Positions 51,470 through 60,257 of a stretch of 64,000 bases of DNA are shown here, one piece after another. How positions within the stretch are numbered: position 1 is the first letter of the stretch; each line of letters opens with the position of its first letter. Below the pieces are notes generated by a model, which worked only from the letters and a program-made list of their open reading frames with translations, was not told the origin of the DNA and ran no database searches. The DNA comes from Tsukamurella sp. 1534 (GTDB taxonomy: Bacteria; Actinomycetota; Actinomycetes; Mycobacteriales; Mycobacteriaceae). Both the position numbers and the translations under genes were made by a program. Location of the stretch: assembly GCF_000312385.1 (NCBI RefSeq), contig NZ_HE997627.1:743777-807776 (forward strand). The letters run 5' to 3'.

Positions 51470-52663
51470 TCAGCCGGGGAGCACGCGGTCGGCCGCGAGT
51501 CCCCAGCGGATCACCGAGCCCAGGTGCCGGGACACCCCGCGGCGCGGCAGCCCCGCCAGCTCCCCGGCCCATTCGGGCAGCACCCGGTGGTTCTCCTCGG
51601 CCACGGCGCGGGCCACCGCGTACCCCGCGAGGCGGTGCGTGTCGAGTGCGCTGTGGCCGGTGTCGGCGAGCGGCACGAGCACCGCGTTCGGGGCCAGATC
51701 CACGATCCGCTCGGCGATCGGCCGCGGGGTTCGCAGGTCCCGCTCCCCCGAGATCACCGCGGTGGGCCAGGTGAAGGCCGGGAGGGCGGCGGGCAGGTCC
51801 ACGGGGTCACCGGTGAACGGCGGGGTTCCCTCGCGGACGAACTCCTCGCGCGGATCGAAGGGCAGCCCGTCGGGGGCGTGCGCGAATCCGAGCTCGCCGT
51901 AGGTGATGCCCCGCACCAGATCGAGCTCGAACATCATCCGCCGGCCCGGCCCGTCCACCTCGCCCTCACCGAGGTGGGCGAGGCGATCCCACACCCTGCG
52001 CGAGCGGCCGGCCAGCCGGTCGCGGAACAGGCGCACCACCGCGTCCTCGCCGGCGAACTCGTAGGCGATGCGGCCCACGTGACCCACCTCCGACACCGGG
52101 ACGATGCCGGCGCCGAGCAGGTCGCGCGCCGCACGCGCCGCGTCCCCCGGCCCCTGCCAGAGCAGGCGACGCACGTGGGCGCGGATCGCGTGCACGTCGT
52201 CCGCGCCGGAGAGCACGGGCGAGTCGAGCACCATCCCGGCCACGCGCTCCGGATGGCGGGCCCCGAACACCTGCGCCAGGTAGGTGCCGTACGACGTCCC
52301 GTAGATCACGGCGTTGTCGAGCCCGGCGTCGTCGAGCACGGCGGCCAGGTCGTCGGCCGCGGCGGTCACCGACACGGTCTCGGGCGGGATGTCGCCGCCG
52401 CCCGGGCCGGTGCGCGAGAGGCCGATCCCGCGGTGCTCCATCATCACCACGTCGAATCCGCGGCGGACGGCGTCCTTGCGGTGCAGGCGGTACGGCAGGA
52501 CCGACGCCAGGCCGGGGCCGCCGGGCAGCACGACCAGCGGGATGCCGCGGTCGGGCGCGGGGCGCACGTACGCGACGTCGACGGTGCCGTCGCCGGCGGG
52601 GCGCCGCACGCGGCCGCCGCCGTTGGTCACGAGTCGTTCCGCGCTTCGGGCGAGCTGGTCCAC
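51470..52663 (-). CDS. Alpha/beta hydrolase (prolyl-aminopeptidase-like)
   Basis: A 397-residue hydrolase. [15 protein letters not shown] is the oxyanion loop typical of proline iminopeptidase-like enzymes (HGGPG type), and [21 protein letters not shown] is the nucleophile elbow with Ser. The late [10 protein letters not shown] (Asp) and [10 protein letters not shown] (His) complete the triad. A helical cap lies between. GTG 52663 is chosen as start, since the upstream extension would need a TTG. Its substrate (peptide or ester) is open. Confidence 0.86.
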   Translation of the reverse strand: MDQLARSAERLVTNGGGRVRRPAGDGTVDVAYVRPAPDRGIPLVVLPGGPGLASVLPYRLHRKDAVRRGFDVVMMEHRGIGLSRTGPGGGDIPPETVSVTAAADDLAAVLDDAGLDNAVIYGTSYGTYLAQVFGARHPERVAGMVLDSPVLSGADDVHAIRAHVRRLLWQGPGDAARAARDLLGAGIVPVSEVGHVGRIAYEFAGEDAVVRLFRDRLAGRSRRVWDRLAHLGEGEVDGPGRRMMFELDLVRGITYGELGFAHAPDGLPFDPREEFVREGTPPFTGDPVDLPAALPAFTWPTAVISGERDLRTPRPIAERIVDLAPNAVLVPLADTGHSALDTHRLAGYAVARAVAEENHRVLPEWAGELAGLPRRGVSRHLGSVIRWGLAADRVLPG

Positions 52664-52750
52664 GGCCCCGACCGTACCCAACTCGTCGCCGGAACCGCAG
52701 GCGCGACGCGGCGGGGTGCGGGCCGGCGCGGCGCCGCGCCGCAGCTGCGC

Positions 52751-52786
52751 CGCGGTCAGCCGCGGTCAGCCGCGGTCAGCCGCGGT
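52751..52786. repeat. 10-bp tandem repeat over the metI stop codon
   Basis: CGCGGTCAGC repeats three times (52751-52780), followed by a partial CGCGGT. The TCA in the third copy (52776-52778) is the metI stop codon. The repeat is otherwise in the 112-base spacer between metI and the hydrolase start. Confidence 0.8.
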
Positions 52787-53453
52787 GCTGCAGGCGGCGG
52801 CTGAGCCGGTTGCCGAAGAACTGGACGATCTGCACCACGATGATGAGCACGACGATCACCACGACGGTCAGCTGCCAGTTCGACTGCTGGTACCCGTACT
52901 GGCGGGCGAAGTCGCCGAGGCCTCCGCCGCCCACGTAACCGGCCATCGCCGACATGTCGACCACGGCGACGAACATGAACGTGTAGCCCAGCGTCAGCGG
53001 TGCGAAGCCCTCCGGGATCACGACGGTCGCGAGCGTCCGCAGCCGGCTCGCGCCCATGGCCCGCGCGGCCTCGACCACGCCCGGGTCCACGGACACGAGG
53101 TTCTGCTCCACCACGCGGCCGATCACGAACGTCGCCATCACGGTCATCGCGAAGGCGGCGGCCTCCGGGCCGATGCGGGTTCCGATGACCGCCTTGGTGA
53201 TGGGCGCGATGGCCGTGATGAAGATGATGAACGGGATGGGCCGGATGATGTTCACCAGCACGTTGAGCACGCTGAACACGGCACGGTTGGCCAGCAGGTT
53301 GCCGGGGCGGGTGGCGTACAGCAGCGTGCCGTAGGCCAGGCCGAGGACGCCGCCGATGATCATGGTGAAGCCCACCAGGTACACCGTCTGGCCGATGGCC
53401 TCGACGAACACGTCCTGCGTGCCCGGAGGGAAGATGTCGCTGAGGAACGTCAT
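52776..53453 (-). CDS. metI: Methionine ABC transporter permease MetI
   Basis: A 225-residue membrane permease with five to six helices. The EAA-type coupling loop reads EAARAMGASRLRTLATVVIPEGFAPL near residues 128-153. It includes the MetI opening TQDVFVEAIGQTVYLVGFTMIIG and IIRPIPFIIFITAIAP. Its ATG overlaps the metN stop (ATGA). It forms the importer with MetN and MetQ, taking up D- or L-methionine. Confidence 0.95.
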   Translation of the reverse strand: MTFLSDIFPPGTQDVFVEAIGQTVYLVGFTMIIGGVLGLAYGTLLYATRPGNLLANRAVFSVLNVLVNIIRPIPFIIFITAIAPITKAVIGTRIGPEAAAFAMTVMATFVIGRVVEQNLVSVDPGVVEAARAMGASRLRTLATVVIPEGFAPLTLGYTFMFVAVVDMSAMAGYVGGGGLGDFARQYGYQQSNWQLTVVVIVVLIIVVQIVQFFGNRLSRRLQHRG

Positions 53454-54496
53454 CGGTCGATCTCCTTCCCCGTCTGCGGATCCTTGACGTGCGCCAGGCG
53501 CCCGAGCTGCGCGATCGCGGCGTCGATCCCGGCCTGGTCGCCGGTCACCGAGTAGGTCAGCGAACCGAACGGCCGGCCGCCCACCTCGGCGACGCCGCCG
53601 TACAGCACGCGGGCCGCCACGCGGTGCGCGGCGAAGACCTCCGCCGCGTCGAGGGCGTCGGGCTCGTCCCGCACGTCCACGGTGACGACGGTGCCGGGCC
53701 GCGCCTCGTGCAGGCGGCGCAGCGTCTCGGGCGCGACGTCGTCGCCGACGGCCGCGTGGATGAGCGACGCCGTGGCGGGCGACGTGGGCGCGGAGAACAC
53801 GTCGTACACGGGGCCGTGGTCCACGAGCGCGCCCTGGTCCAGCACGGCCACGGTGTCGCAGATCCGGCGGATCACGTCCATCTCGTGGGTGATCACCACG
53901 ATGGTGGTGCCGAAGTCACGGTTCACCCGCTGCAGCAGGTCCAGGACTTCGATCGTGGTGCCGGGGTCCAGCGCGCTGGTCGCCTCGTCGGCGAGCAGGA
54001 TCTTCGGGTTCCGGGCCAGGGCGCGGGCGATGCCGACGCGCTGGCTCTGGCCGCCCGACAGCCGGCTGGGGTACTGATCCGCCTTGTCGCCGATGCCCAC
54101 GAAGTCGAGCAACTCGGCGACGCGCTTCTTACGCTCCGCTTTCCCCGTTCCGCCCAGCGTGAGCGGGTACTCGACGTTGCCGGCGACAGTGCGCGAGTTC
54201 ATGAGGTTGAAGCGCTGGAAGATCATTCCGATGTCCGCGCGCAGGGAGCGCAGGTCCCGCTCGCCGAGCGTGCCGACCACGGTGTCGAGCACCCGCACTT
54301 CGCCGGAGGTGGTGGACTCGAGCCCGTTGATCGTGCGGATCAGCGTCGACTTGCCCGCGCCGGACTGGCCGATGACGCCGGTGATCGATCCCTCGCGCAC
54401 GGCGAAGCTGACCCCGTCGAGCGCCTTCGTCGTGCCGAAATCCCGGGTGGCTTCGCGGAATTCGATGGCCACCCGGGTGTCGGTGTCCGTGCTCAC
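53450..54496 (-). CDS. metN: Methionine ABC transporter ATP-binding protein MetN
   Basis: A 348-residue ATPase. Walker A GQSGAGKST is at 43-51, the Q-loop is MIFQRFNLM, the signature is LSGGQSQRVGIARALA, Walker B is ILLADEATSALDP and the switch His is in VITHEMDV. The C-terminal NIL domain (about 265-340) is the methionine-sensing, transinhibiting module. The GTG start overlaps the metQ stop (GTGA), and the stop overlaps metI. Three-gene order metQ-metN-metI is unambiguous. Confidence 0.96.
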   Translation of the reverse strand: MSTDTDTRVAIEFREATRDFGTTKALDGVSFAVREGSITGVIGQSGAGKSTLIRTINGLESTTSGEVRVLDTVVGTLGERDLRSLRADIGMIFQRFNLMNSRTVAGNVEYPLTLGGTGKAERKKRVAELLDFVGIGDKADQYPSRLSGGQSQRVGIARALARNPKILLADEATSALDPGTTIEVLDLLQRVNRDFGTTIVVITHEMDVIRRICDTVAVLDQGALVDHGPVYDVFSAPTSPATASLIHAAVGDDVAPETLRRLHEARPGTVVTVDVRDEPDALDAAEVFAAHRVAARVLYGGVAEVGGRPFGSLTYSVTGDQAGIDAAIAQLGRLAHVKDPQTGKEIDR

Positions 54497-55368
54497 TTGG
54501 GTCCGGCGGCCTTCACCTGCTGCTGCAGGTCGGCGGTGAGCTGCTGCAGCTCCGCGGCGGGCTTGTCCACGAGGATGAACGAGTCGCCCTTGTCCTTCTT
54601 GAGCTGGTCGACGACCTTCTGGTCCTTGTACAGCGCGGCCAGCTTGAGGTACGTCGCGTTGTCCTTGTCGGCCTGGCGCACCACGAAGGCGTTGATGAAC
54701 GGCTGCGACTGCGGGCTCGCCGGATCGTCCTTGGCGATGATGAGGTCCTTGCCCAGCTTCGCGTTCTCGGCGGGGTCGTTGTTGACCACGGCGCCGTCCA
54801 CGCTGTCCAGGCTGAGCGCGGTCTGGTTGGCGTCCACCGGCTTGACCGACACCTTCGAGGCGGCGGTGTCGATATCGGCGGGGGTGACCTGGCGGTTCAC
54901 ATCGCCCTTGAGCTTGATGAGGCCGGCGGAGGAGAGCACGCCGAGCGCACGGGACTGGTTGGTCGGGTCGTCGGGGACCACGACGGTGCCGCCCTGCGGG
55001 ATCTCGGCGACCGCCTTGTGCTTCTTCGAGTACAGCGGCAGCGGGTAGATCGCGGTCGCGCCGATCGGCACCAGGTCGGTGTTGTTCTTGGCGTTGTACT
55101 CCGCGAGGAACTGCAGGTGCTGGTACTCGTTGATCTGCAGGTCGCCGTCGTTGAGGGCGGCGTTGGGCTGCTGGTAGTCGCTGAAGTTCTGCAGCTCCAC
55201 GTCGATGCCCTGATCCTTGGCCAGGTCCTTGTAGACGGTCCAGAACTGCTGGGCGCCGTCCGTGACGCCGATCCTGATGGTGTCGCTGCTCGAGCCGGAG
55301 CCGCACGCCGCGACCGAGGCGAGGGCGACGGGCACTACCAGGGCGAACGCGAAACGCTTCATCTTCAC
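54493..55368 (-). CDS. metQ: Methionine-binding lipoprotein MetQ
   Basis: A 291-residue NLPA-family lipoprotein. The lipobox ASVAAC puts the lipidated Cys at 22. The binding domain has IRIGVTDGAQQFW, LNDGDLQINEYQHLQFL, IYPLPLYSKKHK and the hinge segment VVPDDPTNQSRALGVL. The GTG at 55368 follows GGAGAG; a second in-frame ATG lies two codons later. It is the first gene of metQNI. About 190 bases upstream contain hairpins but no recognisable SAM riboswitch. Confidence 0.95.
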   Translation of the reverse strand: MKMKRFAFALVVPVALASVAACGSGSSSDTIRIGVTDGAQQFWTVYKDLAKDQGIDVELQNFSDYQQPNAALNDGDLQINEYQHLQFLAEYNAKNNTDLVPIGATAIYPLPLYSKKHKAVAEIPQGGTVVVPDDPTNQSRALGVLSSAGLIKLKGDVNRQVTPADIDTAASKVSVKPVDANQTALSLDSVDGAVVNNDPAENAKLGKDLIIAKDDPASPQSQPFINAFVVRQADKDNATYLKLAALYKDQKVVDQLKKDKGDSFILVDKPAAELQQLTADLQQQVKAAGPK

Positions 55369-55445
55369 GGATTGCTCTCCAACGTCGTTGTGCGCCGGGG
55401 ATCTCCCAGCTCGGGAAACGATACCTACCAGCCGGTACAGCGCAG

Positions 55446-55466
55446 CGCGGAACGCCGGGTTCCGCG
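55446..55466 (-). promoter_or_regulatory. Hairpin in the metQNI upstream region
   Basis: CGCGGAAC (55446-55453) pairs with GTTCCGCG (55459-55466) over five bases, about 80-100 bases upstream of metQ. A second short stem in the adjoining CGCCGTTCGGCG overlaps it, so the two compete. ACTCATGAGT at 55514-55523 is a perfect 10-bp palindrome farther upstream. A regulatory role is a guess. Confidence 0.3.
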
Positions 55467-55638
55467 CCGTTCGGCGTCCCGCTGACCAGGGTCGACGGCG
55501 CGCACCGGGTTTGACTCATGAGTGCGCGAAACCACGTGCGCGGGCGGGGTCGCCGAGTCGGTCAGGATTCGAGAAGCCCCGCGGCCTCTCCGCTCCTAAT
55601 CTGGAGTGCGAGTACAGCGGCCCCATGAGGAGGACACC

Positions 55639-56181
55639 ATGGCCACGAAGGCACCCGCATCGATCGCGTTCGACACCGTCGTCCGCCGGATCGGCGACCG
55701 CACCATCGTTCCGCTGCCCGCCGAGGCGAGCGCGGCGCTGCCGTCGCGCGGTCAGGTCGCGGCCACGGGCACCGTCGACGGGCACGAGTTCCGCACGGTC
55801 GTCGAACCGGATGGGCGCAAGGGGCACTGGCTCCGGATCGACGGTCCGCTCGAGGAGATCCGGGCGGGTGCCGGCGATCCGGTCGCACTGGAGCTGACGC
55901 CCACCAAGGAGTGGCCCGAGCCCGAGGTTCCCGACGACCTCGCCGCGGCCCTCGACGGCGCCCCCGACATCGCCGACGTGTGGTCCGGCATCACGTCCAT
56001 GGCGCGCTGGGAATGGGTGCGCTGGATCGGCGCCACCAAGAACCCGGCGACGCGGGCGAAGCGGGTGGACGTGGCCGTCGACAAGATGCGCTCCGGCAAG
56101 CGGCGGCCGTGCTGCTTCGACCTCTCCTCCTGCACCGACCCCGAGATCTCCACGAGCGGCAAGCTCATCGAGGCCGACTGA
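55639..56181 (+). CDS. YdeI/OmpD-associated (DUF1905) protein
   Basis: A 180-residue protein of the DUF1905 plus bacteriocin-protection-like (OmdA) type. The N-terminal beta-barrel part has IAFDTVVRRIGDRTIVPLP and GSGKGHWLRIDG-like GRKGHWLRIDGPL. The C-terminal helical part has WSGITSMARWEWVRWIGATKNPATRAKRV and GKRRPCCFDLSSCTDPEISTSGKLIEA. The Cys-Cys-Phe-Asp pattern is notable. GAGGAGG precedes the ATG. Function unknown; it is often linked to antimicrobial resistance or stress. Confidence 0.83.
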   Translation: MATKAPASIAFDTVVRRIGDRTIVPLPAEASAALPSRGQVAATGTVDGHEFRTVVEPDGRKGHWLRIDGPLEEIRAGAGDPVALELTPTKEWPEPEVPDDLAAALDGAPDIADVWSGITSMARWEWVRWIGATKNPATRAKRVDVAVDKMRSGKRRPCCFDLSSCTDPEISTSGKLIEAD

Positions 56182-56201
56182 CGGCCGGCACGCTCCGGAC
56201 T

Positions 56202-56227
56202 TGCACCTCACGCCGCGTGAGGGTGCA
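56202..56227 (+). terminator. Hairpin terminator after the YdeI-like gene
   Basis: TGCACCTCACG pairs with CGTGAGGGTGCA (one bulged G) across a CCG loop. It shares the 15-base core CTCACGCCGCGTGAG with the terminator at 16170-16200. Confidence 0.65.
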
Positions 56228-56238
56228 TCGTCCGGGGC

Positions 56239-56784
56239 ATGAACGAGTACTTCGACGCCTTCGAGATCGGCCCCACGTCCCAGCGCGGCGCCGATGCATC
56301 CGCCCCTGAGGTCTTCCGCGGCATCTACGCGATGCCCGCGTTCGTGACCGTCCCCACCTCCGATCTCGCCGTCTCGACGGACTTCTGGCTCCGCGGGCTC
56401 GGCTTCGTCGAGCTGTTCACCGTCCCCGGCCAGGTGGTGCACCTGCGCCGGTGGGCCTATCAGGACGTGCTGCTCGTGCCGGCCACGGAACCGCTCCCCG
56501 CCGAGGCGCCGGCGACGACCGTGAGTTTCTCCTGCGTGCTCAGCCAGATCGACGAGGTCGCCGCCGCCTGCGCGGGCCTCGTGCCGGGCTGCGTCCGCGG
56601 CCCCCGCGACACCCCCTGGCTCACCCGCGACGTGGAGGTGATCACGCCGGAACGGGTGCGGGTCGTGTTCACCGCCCCGAAGGAGTTCGATCCCGATTCC
56701 GAGGAGGCCCGGGACCTCGCGGCGGCCGGGATCACCGCGCCCCGGGAGGAGGTGCGCGACAATGACGTCGATGGTCGAGAGTGA
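56239..56784 (+). CDS. VOC-fold protein
   Basis: A 181-residue protein with a glyoxalase-like VOC domain. MPAFVTVPTSDLAVSTDFWLRGLGFVELFTVPG opens the domain and DVEVITPERVRVVFTAP closes it. The N-terminal 30 residues and the C-terminal acidic tail (EFDPDSEEARDLAAAG) are extra. It overlaps the MerR start by 23 bases and is translationally coupled, so MerR probably regulates or uses it, as with VOC/MerR antibiotic-response pairs. Confidence 0.83.
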   Translation: MNEYFDAFEIGPTSQRGADASAPEVFRGIYAMPAFVTVPTSDLAVSTDFWLRGLGFVELFTVPGQVVHLRRWAYQDVLLVPATEPLPAEAPATTVSFSCVLSQIDEVAAACAGLVPGCVRGPRDTPWLTRDVEVITPERVRVVFTAPKEFDPDSEEARDLAAAGITAPREEVRDNDVDGRE

Positions 56785-57571
56785 ACGCGCGCACGGCGTC
56801 ACCGTCGGGGAGGCCGCCGAGGCGGCCGGCGTCACGGTGCGCACGCTGCACCACTGGGACGAGATCGGCCTCGCCTCCCCCTCGATCCGCACCTCGGCGG
56901 GGCACCGCAGGTACACCGAGGACGACCTCGAGCGACTGCGGCGCGTGGTCGCCTACCGCGACGCGGGCCTCGGCCTGGACGCGATCAGGGAGATCGTGGA
57001 CGGCGGCGCGGGGATCGCGGCCACCCTGCGCGATCACCGCGCGCACCTGGCGGAGCGGATCGACGAGTTGCGAAGGCTCGACGAGAATCTCGGGCGCCTG
57101 TCCGAGGCCCATGAGCGCGGCGTGCTGCTCAGAGCCGAGGAGCAGTCCGCCGTGTTCGGGCCGGAGTGGGACGCCGGGCGGTCCGCCGACGCCCACGCGC
57201 TGTGGGGCGGCACGCGGCAGTGGGCGCAGTTCGCCGAACGTTCCGCGTCCCGGTCCCGGCAGGAGTGGCAGGCGCTCGCCGACGCGATGTCGGCGCTGCA
57301 GAACGAGCTCGCCCGGGCCTCGGACCGCGGCGTCGAGCCGGGCGACGACGACGCCACGGCGCTCGCCGAGAAGCATCGCGAGCTGTTCTCGCACTTCTTC
57401 CCCCTCACCCGGGAGATGCAGGTGTGCCTGGGCCGGATGTTCGCGTCGGATCCGGGCTTCGCGGGGCACTACAACGGGATCCGCCCCGGTCTGGCGGAAT
57501 GGTTCCGGCGCATCATCGACGAGTCGGCCCGCGCCCACGGCATCGATCCGGACGCGGCCACCTGGCGCTGA
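56762..57571 (+). CDS. MerR-family regulator with TipAS effector domain
   Basis: A 269-residue activator. The winged-helix domain is GVTVGEAAEAAGVTVRTLHHWDEIGL (residues about 12-37) and RYTEDDLERLRRVVAYRDAGL. A coiled coil links to a TipAS antibiotic-recognition domain, seen in HRELFSHFFPLTREMQVCLGRMF and DPGFAGHYNGIRPGLAEWFRRIID. TipA-type proteins sense thiopeptides and induce resistance genes. The overlapping VOC gene, of the bleomycin/glyoxalase fold, is a plausible member of the same response. No cysteine that could bind thiostrepton is seen in the TipAS part beyond Cys in MQVCLG. Confidence 0.88.
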   Translation: MTSMVESERAHGVTVGEAAEAAGVTVRTLHHWDEIGLASPSIRTSAGHRRYTEDDLERLRRVVAYRDAGLGLDAIREIVDGGAGIAATLRDHRAHLAERIDELRRLDENLGRLSEAHERGVLLRAEEQSAVFGPEWDAGRSADAHALWGGTRQWAQFAERSASRSRQEWQALADAMSALQNELARASDRGVEPGDDDATALAEKHRELFSHFFPLTREMQVCLGRMFASDPGFAGHYNGIRPGLAEWFRRIIDESARAHGIDPDAATWR

Positions 57572-57582
57572 CCCCGCGGTGG

Positions 57583-58737
57583 TCATCGGGTCAACCGCCA
57601 GAGCGCACCGTCGCGGGTCACCAGGCCCTTGGATTCGAGGAGCGCGAGTTGGCCGATCACGGCGCGGCCCGGCAGGCCCGCGATCGCGGCGATCTCCGAC
57701 GCGGGCAACGCCGATCGCGCCGGCAGCGCGTCGTGGACCCGCAGCGCGGGGCCGTCGAGGTCGTCCGTCGCGCGCACCGGCGCGTCGATCTCGGGCGCGA
57801 TCTCGCCGATCGTCCCCACCGCTTCGACGACCTCCTCGCAGCGTGTCACGAGTGTCGCCCCGTCCCGGATCAGCTGGTGGCACGTCACGGACGTGGCGGC
57901 GGTGATCGGCCCCGGTACCGCGCACACCGGGATGGCGCGGTGCTTCGCCCACGTCGCGGTGTTCCTCGTCCCGGACCGGAATCCGGCCTCCACGACCAGC
58001 ACACCGCGGGTCGCGATCCCCACCAGGCGGTTCCGGTTGAGGAACCGATGCCGCCCGGGCACCGTTCCCGGCGGGTACTCCGAGACGACCGCCCCCTCCT
58101 CACCGATCCGCCGGAACAGGCCGGCGTGGCCCGCCGGGTACGGCCGGTCGAGCCCACCCGCGACGAACGCCAGCGTCGGGCCGCCCGCGGCGAGCGCGGC
58201 CCGGTGTGCCGCCCCGTCGATGCCGTACGCCCCGCCGGAGACGATCGTGAACCCCTGCGCGGACAGGTCTCCCGCGAACTGGTCGGCCACGCGCTCCCCG
58301 TAGCTCGACGGTGCGCGGGTTCCCACCATCGACGCCGACCGTTCCAGCAGATCGTCGAGGCGTCCGTGCCCGATCACCCAGAGCGCCACCGGACGCAGCT
58401 CCCGCCACTCGTCCTCGTGCGTCATCTGCGGCGTCTGGTTCTTGAGCGCCAACTCCCCGAACCGGTACTCGGGCCACTCCTCGTCGTCCGGCGTCACCAG
58501 CCGGCCACCCAGGTGGCCGATGTGCTCCAGATCCGCCTCCGCCCGCACTCGGTCCGCACGCGCCGCGGTCGCCTCGAGGACGTCGACGAACTCCTCGGGG
58601 AACTCCCTGCGCCGCACCATGTCCGCGGCGGCCTCGGCGCCCACCGCATCGATCAGCCCGATCAGCGGTCCGCAGGGCGCCTCCGCCACACGGCTGAGGT
58701 AGGCCCATGCCACCCGGGCACCGTCGCATCCGCTCAT
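57583..58737 (-). CDS. dprA: DNA-processing protein DprA
   Basis: A 384-residue protein with a RecA-loading Rossmann-like core. It has SMVGTRAPSSYGERVADQFAGDLSAQGFTIVSGGAYGIDGAAHRAAL (residues about 158-204), GGLDRPYPAGHAGLFRRI and NRNRLVGIATRGVLVVEAGFRSGTRNTA. A C-terminal winged helix (about 330-384) is present, and the N-terminal 100 residues are helical (SAM-like). The ATG overlaps the comM stop (ATGA). The yraN-comM-dprA set is typical of Mycobacteriales and need not imply natural competence. Confidence 0.93.
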   Translation of the reverse strand: MSGCDGARVAWAYLSRVAEAPCGPLIGLIDAVGAEAAADMVRRREFPEEFVDVLEATAARADRVRAEADLEHIGHLGGRLVTPDDEEWPEYRFGELALKNQTPQMTHEDEWRELRPVALWVIGHGRLDDLLERSASMVGTRAPSSYGERVADQFAGDLSAQGFTIVSGGAYGIDGAAHRAALAAGGPTLAFVAGGLDRPYPAGHAGLFRRIGEEGAVVSEYPPGTVPGRHRFLNRNRLVGIATRGVLVVEAGFRSGTRNTATWAKHRAIPVCAVPGPITAATSVTCHQLIRDGATLVTRCEEVVEAVGTIGEIAPEIDAPVRATDDLDGPALRVHDALPARSALPASEIAAIAGLPGRAVIGQLALLESKGLVTRDGALWRLTR

Positions 58738-60257
58738 GGCCGCCCCTGATCCCGGAACAACAACGCCTGCACCACTTCCGCCTCTCCCGGTTCGTCCAAC
58801 CCCGCCAGGTCCGCCACCGTCCACGCCACACGCAGGCAGCGGTCAGCCCCGCGCGCGGTGATCGCCCCCTTCCGGAGACACTCCTCCAGAGGTTTGAGGG
58901 CCGCCCGGGAGAGCCGGAACCGTCGGCGCAGCACCACCCCCGGCACCTCCGAGTTCGTCAGCCACCCCTCCGACGCCCAGCGCGCGGCGGCCGCCTCACG
59001 AGCCTGCCGTACCCGCGCCCGGACCGCCGCGCTCGACTCCTCCGCCGAATCCGCCTCGTGCAGGGCTCCGGTCCCGGGCGGTTCCATCCGCACCCACAGG
59101 TCCACCCGGTCCAGCAGCGGCCCCGACAGCCTGCCGAGGTACCGGCGGCGGACCGTCGCCGTGCAGGTGCAGTCGCTGTCCCGGGCGGGCGCGCACGGGC
59201 AGGGGTTCGCCGCCAGCACCAATTGGAAGCGGGACGGGTACTTCACCACGCCGTCGCGGCGCGCGAGGCGGATCTGCCCCTCCTCCAAGGGCGTCCGCAG
59301 GGATTCGAGCGACTTGGGCCCCATCTCCGCGCACTCGTCGAGGAAGAGGACCCCGCGGTGGGCCAGGGAGACGGCACCGGGCCGCGCGAGGCCGCTGCCG
59401 CCTCCGACGAGAGAACTCACCGTCGACGTGGGGTGCGGCGCCACGAACGGCGGCACCGTGATCAGCGGGCGGTCGGACGGCAACTGCCCGACGATCGAAT
59501 GGATCGCGGTGACCTCCAACGCCTCCCGCCGACCCAGCGGCGGCAGTATCCCGGGCAGCCGCGAGGCGAGCATCGTCTTCCCGATGCCGGGCGGGCCGGT
59601 GAGCATCACGTGGTGCGCCCCGGCCGCCGCCACCTCCAGCGCCGTCTTCGCCTCCGGCTGGCCCACGACGTCCGCCAGGTCCGGCACCGACGGCGCCTCG
59701 GCCTCGGGGAGACCACCCGCCGGGGCGACGAGCGGCCCCTCCCCCGCCAGCCAGGAGACCACGTCGGCGAGGTGCGCCGCGCCGAACACCTCGATCCCGT
59801 CCACCAGGCCGGCTTCGTCGAGGTTCGCCAGCGGCACCACCGCGCGCCGGAACCCGGCCTCCTTCGCGGCCAGCACCGCGGGCAGCACCCCGCGCACGGG
59901 CCGCACCCGCCCGTCCAGCGCCAGCTCGCCCAACAGCACCGTGCCCGCGAGCATGTCATCCGGCACCCGCTCCACCGCCCGCAGGATCGCCGCTGCGAGC
60001 GGAAGATCGTACACGGAACCGACTTTCGGGAGCGTAGCGGGCGAGAGCGCCAACGTGACCCGGGTGTCGGGGAACTTCAGTCCGATGTTGACGATCGCCG
60101 CACGGATCCGGTCCCGCGACTCCTGCAGCACCGTGTCCGGGAGGCCCACCAGGTGCACGGCCGGCAACCCGCCGCCGATGAACCCCTCGATCTCGACCAC
60201 GGCGCCGTCGACCCCGGTGATCGCGACCGAGTGCACCTTGCTCAGCGCGGACATCAC
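58734..60257 (-). CDS. comM: ComM/YifB-like AAA+ ATPase (Mg-chelatase-type)
   Basis: A 507-residue AAA+ protein. The N-terminal Lon-substrate-binding-like domain (about 1-180) contains ITGVDGAVVEIEGFIGGGLPAVHLVGLPDTVLQESRDRIRAA. The ATPase core has Walker A TGPPGIGKTMLASRLPGILPP (about 218-240) and Walker B GVLFLDECAEM. The C terminus includes CPCAPARDSDCTCTATVRRRYLGRLSGPLLDRVDLWV, the ComM zinc/clamp loop. ComM remodels integrated DNA in transforming bacteria. Start is GTG 60257 or the ATG in the next codon; both overlap the yraN stop. Confidence 0.93.
   Translation of the reverse strand: MMSALSKVHSVAITGVDGAVVEIEGFIGGGLPAVHLVGLPDTVLQESRDRIRAAIVNIGLKFPDTRVTLALSPATLPKVGSVYDLPLAAAILRAVERVPDDMLAGTVLLGELALDGRVRPVRGVLPAVLAAKEAGFRRAVVPLANLDEAGLVDGIEVFGAAHLADVVSWLAGEGPLVAPAGGLPEAEAPSVPDLADVVGQPEAKTALEVAAAGAHHVMLTGPPGIGKTMLASRLPGILPPLGRREALEVTAIHSIVGQLPSDRPLITVPPFVAPHPTSTVSSLVGGGSGLARPGAVSLAHRGVLFLDECAEMGPKSLESLRTPLEEGQIRLARRDGVVKYPSRFQLVLAANPCPCAPARDSDCTCTATVRRRYLGRLSGPLLDRVDLWVRMEPPGTGALHEADSAEESSAAVRARVRQAREAAAARWASEGWLTNSEVPGVVLRRRFRLSRAALKPLEECLRKGAITARGADRCLRVAWTVADLAGLDEPGEAEVVQALLFRDQGRP

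Noticed and set aside
55369..55638. SAM riboswitch upstream of metQNI
   Set aside because: None of the conserved SAM-I, SAM-II or SAM-IV core blocks is visible on the coding strand; only ordinary GC-rich hairpins are present.
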